Source: Henriciella sp.
Lineage (GTDB): Bacteria > Pseudomonadota > Alphaproteobacteria > Caulobacterales > Hyphomonadaceae
NCBI RefSeq assembly: GCF_029937755.1
Contig: NZ_JAPYPG010000001.1
Span: 248,001 to 312,000, forward strand
DNA length: 64,000 nucleotides
Direction: 5' to 3'
Shown: positions 8,648 through 17,476 of the stretch, piece by piece
Layout: every line of letters begins with the position of its first letter
How positions within the stretch are numbered: the first letter of the stretch is position 1
Program-made: the position numbers and the translations under genes
Notes under the pieces: generated by a model
Database searches by the model: none
What the model saw: only the letters and a program-made list of their open reading frames with translations
Told to the model about the DNA's origin: nothing

Positions 8648-9475
8648 CTAACTGAAATCGAAGTCTTCCAGCTTCAGATCAGGATTTGGCCATTCCAGTT
8701 TCATGTCCTCAAGCGCACCGCGCACGACACGGGCGATGGCCGCATTGCGGCGGGTCCGGCTGTCAGCCGGAATGACATACCAGGGCGCATGCGGCGTCGA
8801 GCATCGCTGGACCATTGTCTCATAGGCTGACATGAAATCTGGCCAGTGGCGGCGGTCATCAAGATCGGACGGATTGAATTTCCAACGCTTGTGGGGCTCG
8901 GTGATCCGCTCCTTCAACCGCTCGCCCTGCTCCTCATAGCCGACATGGAGCATGAATTTCAGGACTGTCGTGCCGTTTTCGGTGAGGTGCTTTTCGAACT
9001 GGTTTATTTGCTCATAGCGCCTCTCAACCTCGTCCGGGGGCGCGAATTCTCGTACCTTCACCACCAGCACATCTTCATAGTGGGACCTGTCGAAAATGCC
9101 GATGAAGCCCTTTCGCGGCGTCGCCTCATGCACGCGCCACAGATAGTCGTGACCAAGCTCGATACGAGTTGGCGCCTTGAAGGCCTTCACCTTCATGCCA
9201 AGCGGCGAAGTCTGGGCGAAGACCTTTCGAATGACCCCGCTTTTTCCCGAGGTATCCATACCTTGGAGCACAATAAGGAGCGCGCGCTCGCGCGTGGCGT
9301 AGAGCAGGTCCTGCAACTCATCGATCGCATCGGCGTCGGAGTGGAGAGATTTTCGCGCATGCTTCTTGTCGGGAAAAAGGTGCCGGTCACCGCTGTCGCG
9401 GCGCGATAGATCAAAAGGTTTCTCCGGGTTTGCAACAAACCGTTTCCGGACCTCTTCGATTGTCGGTGTACCCAT
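8648..9475 (-). CDS. PPK2-family polyphosphate:nucleotide phosphotransferase
   Basis: 275 residues from MGTPTIEEVRKRF. Walker A is GMDTSGKSG (72-80), the Walker B/lid signature is FDRSHYEDVLV, and WKFNPSDLDDRRHW is typical of the single-domain PPK2 subgroup that phosphorylates AMP/ADP or GDP with polyphosphate (class III-like; substrate inferred). The frame opens 17 codons earlier, but GGGAGG precedes the ATG at 9475 at 9 bases, deciding the start. Soluble and cytoplasmic. It is a single gene downstream of the rpsD terminator. Confidence 0.92.
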   Translation of the reverse strand: MGTPTIEEVRKRFVANPEKPFDLSRRDSGDRHLFPDKKHARKSLHSDADAIDELQDLLYATRERALLIVLQGMDTSGKSGVIRKVFAQTSPLGMKVKAFKAPTRIELGHDYLWRVHEATPRKGFIGIFDRSHYEDVLVVKVREFAPPDEVERRYEQINQFEKHLTENGTTVLKFMLHVGYEEQGERLKERITEPHKRWKFNPSDLDDRRHWPDFMSAYETMVQRCSTPHAPWYVIPADSRTRRNAAIARVVRGALEDMKLEWPNPDLKLEDFDFS

Positions 9476-9504
9476 GCGCAGACGCCTCCCAAAACGTTGA
9501 AACC

Positions 9505-9538
9505 CAAAAGAAAAGGCCGCGCCCAATGGAGCGCGGCC
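9505..9538 (-). terminator. Rho-independent terminator of rpsD
   Basis: On the minus strand GGCCGCGC (9538-9531) pairs with GCGCGGCC (9522-9515), an 8-bp perfect stem with an 8-base loop, followed by TTTTCTTTT. It lies 28 bases after the rpsD stop. Confidence 0.93.
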
Positions 9539-9565
9539 CGATCATTTGTGCAAGCTCTGTAAGGC

Positions 9566-10183
9566 TTACGAAGAATAGTACTCGACGACCTGGGCCGGTT
9601 CCATCTTGACCGGGTACGGCACGTCATTGAGTTCCGGAACGCGAACGAAGGTCGCGTTCATCGCCTTCGGGTCGACCTCGATATACTCCGGAATATCGCG
9701 CTCGGGAGACCCGAGGGCCTCAAGGACGAGGGCGAGGTTACGCGACTTTTCGCGGATCTCGACAACATCGCCCGGCTTCAGACGGAAGGAGCCGATGTTC
9801 GTCTTGACGCCGTTCACCTTGACGTGGCCGTGGTTCACGAATTGGCGTGCAGCAAAGATGGTCGGCACGAACTTGGCGCGATAGACAAAGGCTTCCAGAC
9901 GGCTTTCCAGCAGGCCGATCAGGTTTTCTGCCGTGTTGCCCTTCTGACGGTTGGCTTCGTCATAGGTGCGGCGGAACTGCTTTTCCGTAATGTCGCCATA
10001 GTGGAACTTCAGCTTCTGCTTGGCCATGAGCTGAAGGCCATAGTCCGACACCTTCTGACGGCGGCCCTGGCCGTGCTGGCCGGGCTTGGTCGGGCGCTTG
10101 TTGACCGGAGATTTGGGGCGACCCCAGATATTCTCACCGACGCGACGGTCGATCTTGTACTTCGTCGAGTGACGACGTGACAT
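9566..10183 (-). CDS. rpsD: 30S ribosomal protein S4
   Basis: 205 residues, full length for the family, from [20 protein letters not shown]. The S4 RNA-binding domain lies at about 94-155 ([25 protein letters not shown]). S4 binds 16S rRNA early in 30S assembly. As common in alphaproteobacteria, it is a stand-alone gene, not in the alpha operon. GGAAG precedes the ATG and a strong terminator follows. The N-terminus has no zinc-binding cysteines, so this is the C-minus type. Confidence 0.97.
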   Translation of the reverse strand: MSRRHSTKYKIDRRVGENIWGRPKSPVNKRPTKPGQHGQGRRQKVSDYGLQLMAKQKLKFHYGDITEKQFRRTYDEANRQKGNTAENLIGLLESRLEAFVYRAKFVPTIFAARQFVNHGHVKVNGVKTNIGSFRLKPGDVVEIREKSRNLALVLEALGSPERDIPEYIEVDPKAMNATFVRVPELNDVPYPVKMEPAQVVEYYSS

Positions 10184-10273
10184 ATGTGTCTTCCTTTTAC
10201 GACGCGGGCCGGTAGAGCGTCCCTTGTGAGCTCCACGATTTCAACGGCGGCACCGCACCTTCCCGTCCTGAAG

Positions 10274-10299
10274 CGGCGCTTTAAACGGGAAAAGCGCCG
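10274..10299 (-). terminator. Stem-loop just after the helicase gene
   Basis: A perfect 9-bp stem (10274-10282 with 10291-10299) with an 8-base loop starts 5 bases beyond the helicase stop on the minus strand. No U-tract follows, so it may be a weak or factor-aided terminator, or an mRNA 3'-end stabiliser, before rpsD. Confidence 0.45.
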
Positions 10300-10304
10300 G
10301 ATGG

Positions 10305-11639
10305 TCAAGAGGCGTGACTGCTCTGGCGCTGTCCCTTCCCCTGAGCCTTTGAACCACCCTGTCCGCGATGATTGCGGCGGCGTGGCCTGCGGCGGGGCTG
10401 GCCATCCTTTTCCGGACGGAATGAGCGTTCTGACGTGTCGCCACGAGGCTCATCAGGTCCGCCGGCTTCGCTGCCCGGCAGACGGTTGCCGATCACCTTC
10501 TCGATATCGCGCAGGAGCTTGCGCTCGTCAGGCGCGCAGAGGGTGATAGCCTTGCCGGACTCGCCAGCACGCGCGGTACGCCCGATGCGGTGGACATAGG
10601 ATTCCGGAACGTTCGGTAGCTCGAAGTTCACGACATGGCTGACCTTGTCGATATCGATACCGCGGGCAGCAATATCGGTCGCGACCAGGACTCGCAGCTT
10701 GCGGTGCCTGAAGGCATCCAGCGTCTTCGTCCGCTGGTTCTGGCTCTTGTTACCGTGAATGGCTGCCGAAGCGAGGCCAGCGCCTTCAAGGTGCCGGCAG
10801 ACGCGGTCTGCCCCACGCTTGGTACGCGTAAAGACGATGGCGCTGTCGACATCCTTGGCACTCAGAATCTCGGTGAGCGCATCACGCTTCTGATTGGACG
10901 TCAGGAAACGGACGCTCTGGTCGATCCGCTCAACAGGTTTGGAAACCGCGGCAACGGCAATGTTGACGGGGTCGTTGAGAAACTTGTCGGCCAGCACGCG
11001 AATATCTTTTGGCATGGTGGCTGACAGCAGGGCAGTCTGGCGCTTTTCCGGAAGCTGGCTGAGCACTTTCCGGATTTGGGGCAGAAAGCCCATATCCATC
11101 ATGTGGTCGGCTTCATCGAGGACCACGGTCTCGATCTGGTCGAAACGGATGGCGCCCTGCGACTTGAGATCAAGCAGGCGGCCCGGCGTTGCGACGACGA
11201 TGTCGACGCCGCGCTGCATGGCACGGATCTGCTTCGAAATCTTCACGCCACCAATGATCATCGTAACGGAGGCGCGCATCTCGGAACTATAAGCACGAAC
11301 GCTGTCAACGATCTGCGCGGCGAGCTCACGGGTCGGAGCCAGCACGAGCGCGCGGCACGCCTTTGGTTCGAGGCGCTGCTTCGAGTTTGCCAGCACATTG
11401 AGCAAGGGAAGGACAAAAGCGGCCGTCTTGCCCGTACCGGTCTGGGCGGTGCCCAGAATATCTTTTCCGGCGATCATCGCGGGGATGACCTGGGTCTGGA
11501 TAGGAGTCGGAGTTTCATAGCCCTGCGCAGTAACGGCGCGCAGGATCGGCTCGGCGAGGCCGAGATCGGAAAAATTGGTCAAAGAGGAGTCTTTCAGTTT
11601 GCCTGAGAGGCGGAATTCAATTCCCGCATCGGGCGCCAA
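10305..11639 (-). CDS. rhlE: DEAD-box RNA helicase, RhlE type
   Basis: 444 residues. Q motif TNFSDLGL...TPIQ at about 21-50, motif I AQTGTGKT (65-72), motif Ia PTRELA, motif Ib TPGR, motif II DEAD (in VLDEADHMMD), motif III SAT, motif VI HRIGRTAR. The basic C-terminal tail (about 380-444, RRRPRRRNHRGQGG) is typical of RhlE proteins that act in ribosome assembly and RNA turnover. The first 15 residues are unlike the family, so a later non-ATG start near the LTNF segment is possible. It lies upstream of rpsD, separated by a stem-loop. Confidence 0.92.
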   Translation of the reverse strand: MAPDAGIEFRLSGKLKDSSLTNFSDLGLAEPILRAVTAQGYETPTPIQTQVIPAMIAGKDILGTAQTGTGKTAAFVLPLLNVLANSKQRLEPKACRALVLAPTRELAAQIVDSVRAYSSEMRASVTMIIGGVKISKQIRAMQRGVDIVVATPGRLLDLKSQGAIRFDQIETVVLDEADHMMDMGFLPQIRKVLSQLPEKRQTALLSATMPKDIRVLADKFLNDPVNIAVAAVSKPVERIDQSVRFLTSNQKRDALTEILSAKDVDSAIVFTRTKRGADRVCRHLEGAGLASAAIHGNKSQNQRTKTLDAFRHRKLRVLVATDIAARGIDIDKVSHVVNFELPNVPESYVHRIGRTARAGESGKAITLCAPDERKLLRDIEKVIGNRLPGSEAGGPDEPRGDTSERSFRPEKDGQPRRRPRRRNHRGQGGSKAQGKGQRQSSHAS

Positions 11640-11835
11640 TAATCAATCGGCAGCAGACCATCTGCTGTCCGTATAGGGCGCGTTCAGGGCTTGAATTCGC
11701 AAGGCAACGATCGTTTTAGGAAAGTCGCTCGAGCTGGCCAGAAAAGCCAAGGCTCACTTGATCGATGCCTGAGGCGTCTGCGCGCTAGATAAGGTGTTTG
11801 CCGCGAATAGCAATCTAATTGTGCTGCAGCGCACA

Positions 11836-12525
11836 CTATTCCTGGATCACTTCACCGTCGAGATAGTCCGACATCCGCGTCGTATCGCGCCGTTCCTCAC
11901 GCCAGACCCACACCGTCAGAACGATAAATACAACCAGCAGGCAGGTGCCGCCCAGAAGGGCCATCCCCCCCGGAACGGGACCGATATGAGCCCGCTCCAG
12001 CATCTGGTCGAAGGTCACGGCTTCGATCGGGTGGATCCAGATCTTTGCAATATAGGCGGCATACTGGATCGCGAAGATCCAGAGATAGTTACGTCGCAGG
12101 CGCTGCCCCAGCGCGCGCGGCAGAGAGATACGATGCCTCGGGCGGATATAGTCGTCGGAGAGCGCGGTGCCGCGATCCAGTGGAATATCCGCACCCTTGC
12201 CGCGCAGGATAGGCACCATGACGGCAAGCTCAAGGAGGCGGGCCCGGAACTTCCAGACCATGAAGTAGCGGTAGCGGCGGGCCTCGAGAAAGAGGAACAT
12301 GATCGACAGCATACCGACCAGCGGGATGGGCAGCGGCGAGGCTGTAGCCGTCGCAAAACTCACCGACAGGGCGATCCCCGTCGACACCACGGCCCAGTTG
12401 GTCGTCATATCCAGGCGCTGGCGCCAGATTGTCGAGCGATACACCTCAGCCCGGTAAAGGTGGGCCAGAGCGCCGATTTCCTTCGACCCGGCAATCGGCT
12501 CTATAGCGTCAGAATCCTCATCCAT
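11836..12525 (-). CDS. DUF2270 integral membrane protein
   Basis: 229 residues matching the DUF2270 family through the cytoplasmic segment HLYRAEVYRSTIWRQRLDMTTNWAV at about 22-46. Four hydrophobic segments follow: two paired at about 43-82, one near 145-165 and one near 185-208. The function of the family is unknown. The C-terminus is acidic and cytoplasmic (MSDYLDGEVIQE). The 196 bases after it, up to the helicase start, hold no gene. The next gene upstream is a secreted protein on the same strand 77 bases away; a joint transcript is possible. Confidence 0.82.
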   Translation of the reverse strand: MDEDSDAIEPIAGSKEIGALAHLYRAEVYRSTIWRQRLDMTTNWAVVSTGIALSVSFATATASPLPIPLVGMLSIMFLFLEARRYRYFMVWKFRARLLELAVMVPILRGKGADIPLDRGTALSDDYIRPRHRISLPRALGQRLRRNYLWIFAIQYAAYIAKIWIHPIEAVTFDQMLERAHIGPVPGGMALLGGTCLLVVFIVLTVWVWREERRDTTRMSDYLDGEVIQE

Positions 12526-12602
12526 ATCTCAAAGCATAATCCGCTTCGCTGCCGCGGTCATGGGGGTAAGGGCCGGAAACCTGAGAGAAATTCCGGGGCC
12601 TG

Positions 12603-13388
12603 TCACGCTCCGGGGGCACAGTCGCCAACCTCAGCGAGAAAGGTGATGCCTTCAAGGGCCTGACGAACGGGCCGTGTATCCTTGCCGGCCGCATGTACAG
12701 CGATGGAGTGCGGCAGCTTCGAGCGGTCACCTGTGATCCTTGCGCGCCAGAAGTCATAGCGAATGGCTTCCGGGGCAGCGGCCATGATGCGGGCGCGTTC
12801 GAAACGTTCGAGATCACATCGATAGGCTGCAAGCTTTGCGGCCGCATGGGCAAGGTCTCCCCTTTCGAACGCCCCAGCTGTTCCGGCAAGCGAGAGCAGC
12901 TCATCGCTCAAACGCAGGGCGAGAGCCGGCTTGAGGAGGTCAAGGACGTCGGCTGCGTCGTCTGTCTCATACCCGGCAGCGCGGATACCAGCCGCCAGCA
13001 TGGCCTCAGCCCGGCCATAACGGAGCGGACCAGACTTCTCCCGGGCGGCTTGCACCAGAGCGTCTCCACCACCTTTCAGAAGCAGCTCCCGCGCGGCCTG
13101 CCAGCCATAGTCCGGATACGAAGTCTCCGGCCCGTCATGGCGTTCGGGCGACTGTCGTATTCCTTCGGCCATTTCACGCCTGAGGGCAGTGCCGCCAACC
13201 AGTTCCGCCGTGTCGAGAAGCTTATCATGCACCTTACCGGCCTTGTCCTCAGGCAAGAGAGTCACCGCGCGTCCAGTACACCGCACAAGCGAGGCGAGTT
13301 CGCTCTCCGGCCCGCAGGAAATGGACTGCGCGCCCGCGACAAGCGGACAGGCAATAAAAAGCAATGCGAGAAGACCCCGTTTAAACAT
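12603..13388 (-). CDS. Secreted helical protein of unknown function
   Basis: 261 residues with a signal peptide (cleaved after about residue 20, VAGAQ). The mature protein is Ala/Leu/Arg-rich and predicted all-helical. Pairs such as GWQAARELLLKGGGDALVQAA and RYGRAEAMLAAGIRAAGY suggest TPR/SEL1-like solenoid repeats, but no consensus is clear. Cysteines occur near the start (SCGPES, VRCTGRA) and end (GDCAPGA). No family recognised. It is divergent from the endonuclease/phosphatase gene. Confidence 0.68.
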   Translation of the reverse strand: MFKRGLLALLFIACPLVAGAQSISCGPESELASLVRCTGRAVTLLPEDKAGKVHDKLLDTAELVGGTALRREMAEGIRQSPERHDGPETSYPDYGWQAARELLLKGGGDALVQAAREKSGPLRYGRAEAMLAAGIRAAGYETDDAADVLDLLKPALALRLSDELLSLAGTAGAFERGDLAHAAAKLAAYRCDLERFERARIMAAAPEAIRYDFWRARITGDRSKLPHSIAVHAAGKDTRPVRQALEGITFLAEVGDCAPGA

Positions 13389-13522
13389 GGCCCTCTCCTG
13401 CCACGGCTTGCCTGAACGTGAAATGAGCGGTTTTGTGGTGGAAGTGGTTTGTCGAATCGCCTCACTCCTGCCGCGGGAGCCAATAACTACGGGCGATTGG
13501 GCCAGACCAAGGAGGGGACGCG

Positions 13523-14881
13523 ATGGTCCGGTACAAGGATCTGAGAGATCCGGATCTGTTTACTGATGCCGAACGCGACTGGGTTTCGCGTCGGCTTCTG
13601 GATCTGCGCGCGCACATGAAGTCCCCTCCCGGTATCGGCATTCCGTCACGCACCCGTCATTCCAGCCTGATCATCGGTACATGGAATTTGCGCGACTTCG
13701 ACAACAACAAGTACCGCCATGGGCCACGCCGCCGCGAAAGCATCTATTATATCGCCGAAATCCTGGCCGGCTTCGACGTCTGCGCGATTCAGGAGATCAA
13801 CGAGGATCTTTCGCCCCTGCGCAAGGTGATGGAGATCCTCGGGCCGCAATGGGATTTCATTGCCACCGATGTCACGGTCGGTTCCTCAGGCAATCGTGAA
13901 CGTATGGCCTTCGTCTTCGACCGGTCCAAGGTCGAGTTCCAGAATGTCGCCGGTGAAATTGTGCTGCCCAAACACGCCCTCCTGCCGGATGAGCAGCAAT
14001 TCGCGCGCACACCTTTCATGGTTCGTTTCCAGGCCGGCTGGTTCCACTTCACCCTGTGCACCGTGCACATCTATTACGGGTCCGACACCAAGGAGTCCGA
14101 GCGGTACCAGCGCCGCGTAGCGGAGATCAAACACATCGCCAGGGAGATGTCCCAGCGCGCGGACCGGGAGGACGAGAATTACATTCTTCTGGGAGATTTC
14201 AATATCGGCAACAAGATGGGCGCGACGATGGAGGCGCTGACCGGGGAGGGCTTTCAGCTGCCGCCAGAACTCTTCCCGTCAAATGTACTGGGCGACAAGT
14301 ATTATGACCAGATCGCCTTCCGGACGCGAAAGGACGAGGTCACTTTCCTGAATGCGGGCGCCTTCAACTTTACAAAGTCACTCTTCTTGCCGGAACACTA
14401 TGACCACTATGCGCCCGTCCTGCCGGAACGACATCGCGAACTGAAGGAGAATGGAACGCCCAAAAGCCGCAGCGAGGACAAGGACTATTATCTGTCGCGC
14501 TGGCGGACCTGGCAGCTCTCCGACCATCTGCCGCTCTGGGTCGAGCTGGCGATCGATTTTTCCGACGAGCATCTGCAGCACAACCTGTCAAAGGTCGCCC
14601 AGGTGGAGGCTGCTCCCGCACAGCTTGAAGTTGTCGAGGAAGATGATGGCACGCTGAGCACACTGGTGCCCCCGGCCGCCGATCATGCCGACGTCAAACG
14701 CCGCCGCAAGCGCAAGAATCCTCATATCGCCCGCAAGGACAAGGAAGGCACTGCCCGCGCCGACGGTAGACTAACCCTGGGACTGGCCTGGAAGATTTTC
14801 TGGTTCGTCGCGACCGGAAAGGCTGAGAAGGTCAGGAAAATGCGCGAAGAGAAGGCAAAGCAGGAAAACGATTCAAGCTGA
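13523..14881 (+). CDS. Endonuclease/exonuclease/phosphatase-family protein
   Basis: 452 residues; the EEP domain covers about 45-345. Catalytic landmarks: GTWNLRDFD (metal-binding Asn), CAIQEIN (Glu), ILLGDFNIGN (Asp/Asn), and LSDHLPLW (terminal Asp-His). The family hydrolyses phosphodiesters in nucleic acids or phospholipids; the substrate here is unknown. A C-terminal addition (350-452) is acidic, then strongly basic (KRRRKRKNPH), with a short hydrophobic patch GLAWKIFWFVATG that may touch the membrane. No signal peptide. AGGAGG precedes the ATG at about 10 bases. Confidence 0.86.
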   Translation: MVRYKDLRDPDLFTDAERDWVSRRLLDLRAHMKSPPGIGIPSRTRHSSLIIGTWNLRDFDNNKYRHGPRRRESIYYIAEILAGFDVCAIQEINEDLSPLRKVMEILGPQWDFIATDVTVGSSGNRERMAFVFDRSKVEFQNVAGEIVLPKHALLPDEQQFARTPFMVRFQAGWFHFTLCTVHIYYGSDTKESERYQRRVAEIKHIAREMSQRADREDENYILLGDFNIGNKMGATMEALTGEGFQLPPELFPSNVLGDKYYDQIAFRTRKDEVTFLNAGAFNFTKSLFLPEHYDHYAPVLPERHRELKENGTPKSRSEDKDYYLSRWRTWQLSDHLPLWVELAIDFSDEHLQHNLSKVAQVEAAPAQLEVVEEDDGTLSTLVPPAADHADVKRRRKRKNPHIARKDKEGTARADGRLTLGLAWKIFWFVATGKAEKVRKMREEKAKQENDSS

Positions 14882-14944
14882 CGAGAAACCACGCAATCGT
14901 CTTGCTTGAGACTGTCTTTAAAAAATCGCATTCCCCCTATTGAC

Positions 14945-14982
14945 CACAACTGTAATCGGTCGTAACGACTACAAACGTAGTC
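14945..14982 (+). promoter_or_regulatory. Two BlaI/MecI-type operator sites
   Basis: GACTACAAACGTAGTC (14967-14982) is a 16-bp dyad whose core fits the TACA-N2-TGTA operator of BlaI/MecI repressors with one mismatch. A second weaker core, CACA-AC-TGTA (14945-14954), lies 25 bp upstream. TTGACC at 14940-14945 could be the -35 element. Both sites lie before the BlaI-family gene, fitting autoregulation. Confidence 0.7.
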
Positions 14983-15001
14983 AATTGGGAATGTGGATCC
15001 G

Positions 15002-15364
15002 ATGCAGATCACACCGGCCGAACTCGAAATCATGAATGTGCTCTGGGACAATCCGGGCATCGGCGCGAGCGAAATCGCCGATGGCCTCAAGGATGACAAG
15101 TCCTGGAATATCCGCACCATCAAGACCCTGGTCGGGCGCCTTGTCGAAAAGGGCGCACTGACGACAGAGCCGGATGGCCGTCGCTATCTCTACCGGCCCG
15201 CGATCAAGCGCGGGGACTATCAGAAAAAGGCGGCGAAACAGTTCGTCGACCGTATGTTTGGCGGTCGCGCTGCGCCGCTTGTTGCCCATCTTGCCGATTC
15301 CCGGGGCCTGACCCCTGAGGATATCGCCGACCTTGAAGCCTTGTTGGGGGAGCTCAAGAAATGA
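15002..15364 (+). CDS. BlaI/MecI/CopY-family transcriptional repressor
   Basis: 120 residues from MQITPAELEIMNVLWDNPG, the usual opening of BlaI-family winged-helix repressors; SWNIRTIKTLVGRLVEKGAL is the recognition region and the C-terminal helices (about 75-120) form the dimer domain. The cleavage site of classical BlaI cannot be placed with certainty. The frame also offers GTG three codons earlier (14993). It overlaps the M56 peptidase gene by ATGA, so the two are translationally coupled: a sensor-protease/repressor pair. Confidence 0.93.
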   Translation: MQITPAELEIMNVLWDNPGIGASEIADGLKDDKSWNIRTIKTLVGRLVEKGALTTEPDGRRYLYRPAIKRGDYQKKAAKQFVDRMFGGRAAPLVAHLADSRGLTPEDIADLEALLGELKK

Positions 15365-17364
15365 TCGCATTCAACGATATGAGCCCGCTGCTTGCGAACG
15401 CTCTCCAGACGAGCCTCGCTGTCACAGCTCTGATCCTCGTAGTGTTGTTGGTCCGCAAGCCGTTCGCCCGCCATTTCGGCGCGAAAGCTGCCTACGCCCT
15501 GTGGCTGGTCCCCCTCGCTCGCTTGTTCATGCCGCCACTTCCGGCCAACGCCTCGCTGTTCGGCATCTTCGCACCGACACAGGAAGCAGCTGCGCCGCAG
15601 GTGCCACCGATGGAATTCGTCATTGCCCGTTCGGCCGACACTGCGACTGTGGCCGCGCCTGCCGCGCCGATGCCTGTCCATCCGGTCGAGTGGACACCAT
15701 CCGAGGTTGTCGAGCCTGGCCTCCTTGATGGTGTACTCGCGACACTGCCCTCAATGATGCTGCCGGTCTGGATGATCGGGGCCGTTCTCGTGCTGGGTCT
15801 GGCCTGGCGCCGTCAGGCTGTGTTCCACCAATTGATCCGTGATGACTCCTCGCCGGCTTCCGACGCCGTCCATGAGGCGACACACGAAATTGCAGCGCAG
15901 CTCAAGGTACGCCGTGGCTTTGAAGTCCGCACAAGCCTGCTGAATGGCAGCCCGCTTGTGACCGGCTTCCTTAAGCCCGTCATCCTGCTGCCGGAATGGT
16001 TCGAAGCTGATTATTCCCCGCGCGAACAGCGTGATGCGCTCACCCATGAGCTCATGCACATCAAGCGCGGTGACCTATTTGCCCTGCAGGCCGCCCAGAT
16101 CATGCTGGCCGTGCAGTGGTTCAATCCTCTGGCTCACGTGGCTATCCGGGCTTTCCGGGTGGACCAGGAGGCCGCTTGCGACGCCGATGTACTTCGGGCG
16201 GGAACATCCTCGGCGTTTTCCTATGGCCGCACACTCGTAAAGGCAGCGCGCCTTGCCGGACCGGCCGACACCGCGTTCTCGGGCGCGAACCTTACCCTGG
16301 CGCATCCTATTAAAGAGAGACTAATCCTGATGCAAAACGCCGCTCCCACCTTCCGCCGCCGCCTCCTTGGCTCGACGCTCGCCGTCACGCTTGGCACCGC
16401 CGCTATCTTCGCGACCGCCTCATGCGCTGCTTCTGCTTCACCGAAGGACCAGTCTTCGGCTGAGCTTGCTGGCGGAGATGAAACCGAAGTTGTAGAGAAG
16501 AAAGAACGCCACACCAAGGTCTACCGCTTCTCTTCGCACGGCGAGGGTGATGATCATCAATTCGTCCTGCTCAGCGATCCGTTCGAGAAACTGAAGCCCC
16601 GTCTCGACAAACTTCACAAGCTCGACCTGTCCGATCTCGAGGAAGAGATGCGCGTCCTGTCGATCGAGATGTCGGACATCGGCAAGATGGACCTCTCCTC
16701 ACTGAAGGAGCTGGAAAAGCTTGGTGAGCTCGGTGAACTCGAAGGTCTGGCAGAACTCGGCAACATGTCCTTCGACTTCGACCTTCAGTTCGACGGCATG
16801 GACATCGAAACCATCGAGACCGAAGACGGCGTGAAGATCATCATCCCTGACCAGGAGATCTTCATCTCCAAGCTCGACGAAGGCGCGTTCGAAATCCAGA
16901 TCGAGAAGATCGCTGCCATGGCTGAAGCGCAGGCAGAACGGGCGGCCGTGATTGCCGAGGCACATGCCGACCGTGCCGAGAAGATGGCCCTCGTGATCGA
17001 GACCCGTATGGAGGAAAAAGGCGCTCGCATGGAGGAGCTGGGCGATCAGATCGAAGCCCGCGTGGAAGCTGCTTTCGAAGGTGGTCTGGAAGACGATCTC
17101 GAAGCAGCCGGTGAAGTGGTTGAGGACCTCGCGGAGCAATGCGAGGACCTCGAGACCGGCGAGACCTCGCCCATCGTCGTCAGCACTCGCGGCGATGATG
17201 GTGAAACCTATCGCGCCCTCTGCGTGAGCGGTGAACGGTCCCGCCTGCAGGACGATGACGTGAAACAGTTCGTCGCGAACCATCCGTCGCTGAGCAAGTC
17301 AGAGAAGGAACGCTTCGCCACCGAGCGCTCACACAGCTACGAGTTTTCCTGGACTCACGACTGA
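15361..17364 (+). CDS. M56 (BlaR1-like) membrane metallopeptidase with long acidic C-terminal domain
   Basis: 667 residues. Three membrane segments (about 12-32, 42-58, 128-146) precede the cytoplasmic M56 zinc protease with H229-E-L-M-H233 in LTHELMHIKRGD and the downstream EEAC-like glutamate in DQEAACDADV. A fourth segment lies at about 330-350. Unlike BlaR1 there is no penicillin-binding sensor. The extracytoplasmic tail (350-667) is acidic, with Leu/Glu repeats (KELEKLGELGELEGL) and an Ala/Glu coiled coil (about 515-580). The stimulus is unknown. By analogy, proteolysis would relieve repression by the coupled BlaI. Confidence 0.88.
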   Translation: MIAFNDMSPLLANALQTSLAVTALILVVLLVRKPFARHFGAKAAYALWLVPLARLFMPPLPANASLFGIFAPTQEAAAPQVPPMEFVIARSADTATVAAPAAPMPVHPVEWTPSEVVEPGLLDGVLATLPSMMLPVWMIGAVLVLGLAWRRQAVFHQLIRDDSSPASDAVHEATHEIAAQLKVRRGFEVRTSLLNGSPLVTGFLKPVILLPEWFEADYSPREQRDALTHELMHIKRGDLFALQAAQIMLAVQWFNPLAHVAIRAFRVDQEAACDADVLRAGTSSAFSYGRTLVKAARLAGPADTAFSGANLTLAHPIKERLILMQNAAPTFRRRLLGSTLAVTLGTAAIFATASCAASASPKDQSSAELAGGDETEVVEKKERHTKVYRFSSHGEGDDHQFVLLSDPFEKLKPRLDKLHKLDLSDLEEEMRVLSIEMSDIGKMDLSSLKELEKLGELGELEGLAELGNMSFDFDLQFDGMDIETIETEDGVKIIIPDQEIFISKLDEGAFEIQIEKIAAMAEAQAERAAVIAEAHADRAEKMALVIETRMEEKGARMEELGDQIEARVEAAFEGGLEDDLEAAGEVVEDLAEQCEDLETGETSPIVVSTRGDDGETYRALCVSGERSRLQDDDVKQFVANHPSLSKSEKERFATERSHSYEFSWTHD

Positions 17365-17401
17365 TCCCCTCGAACCGGATTTAAAGGTCCTTGGAAAATT
17401 G

Positions 17402-17429
17402 AAGTCCCCGCCTGGCCCGGCGGGGACTT
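17402..17429 (+). terminator. Rho-independent terminator after the M56 gene
   Basis: A perfect 11-bp stem (AAGTCCCCGCC 17402-17412 with GGCGGGGACTT 17419-17429) is followed by GTTCATTT. It stands 37 bases after the M56 stop and 47 before the convergent acyl-CoA dehydrogenase stop, so it may act in both directions. Confidence 0.85.
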
Positions 17430-17476
17430 GTTCATTTGAGCAGGCATCCCAAAGAGAACGGTGGAAAGCCGAGGCG

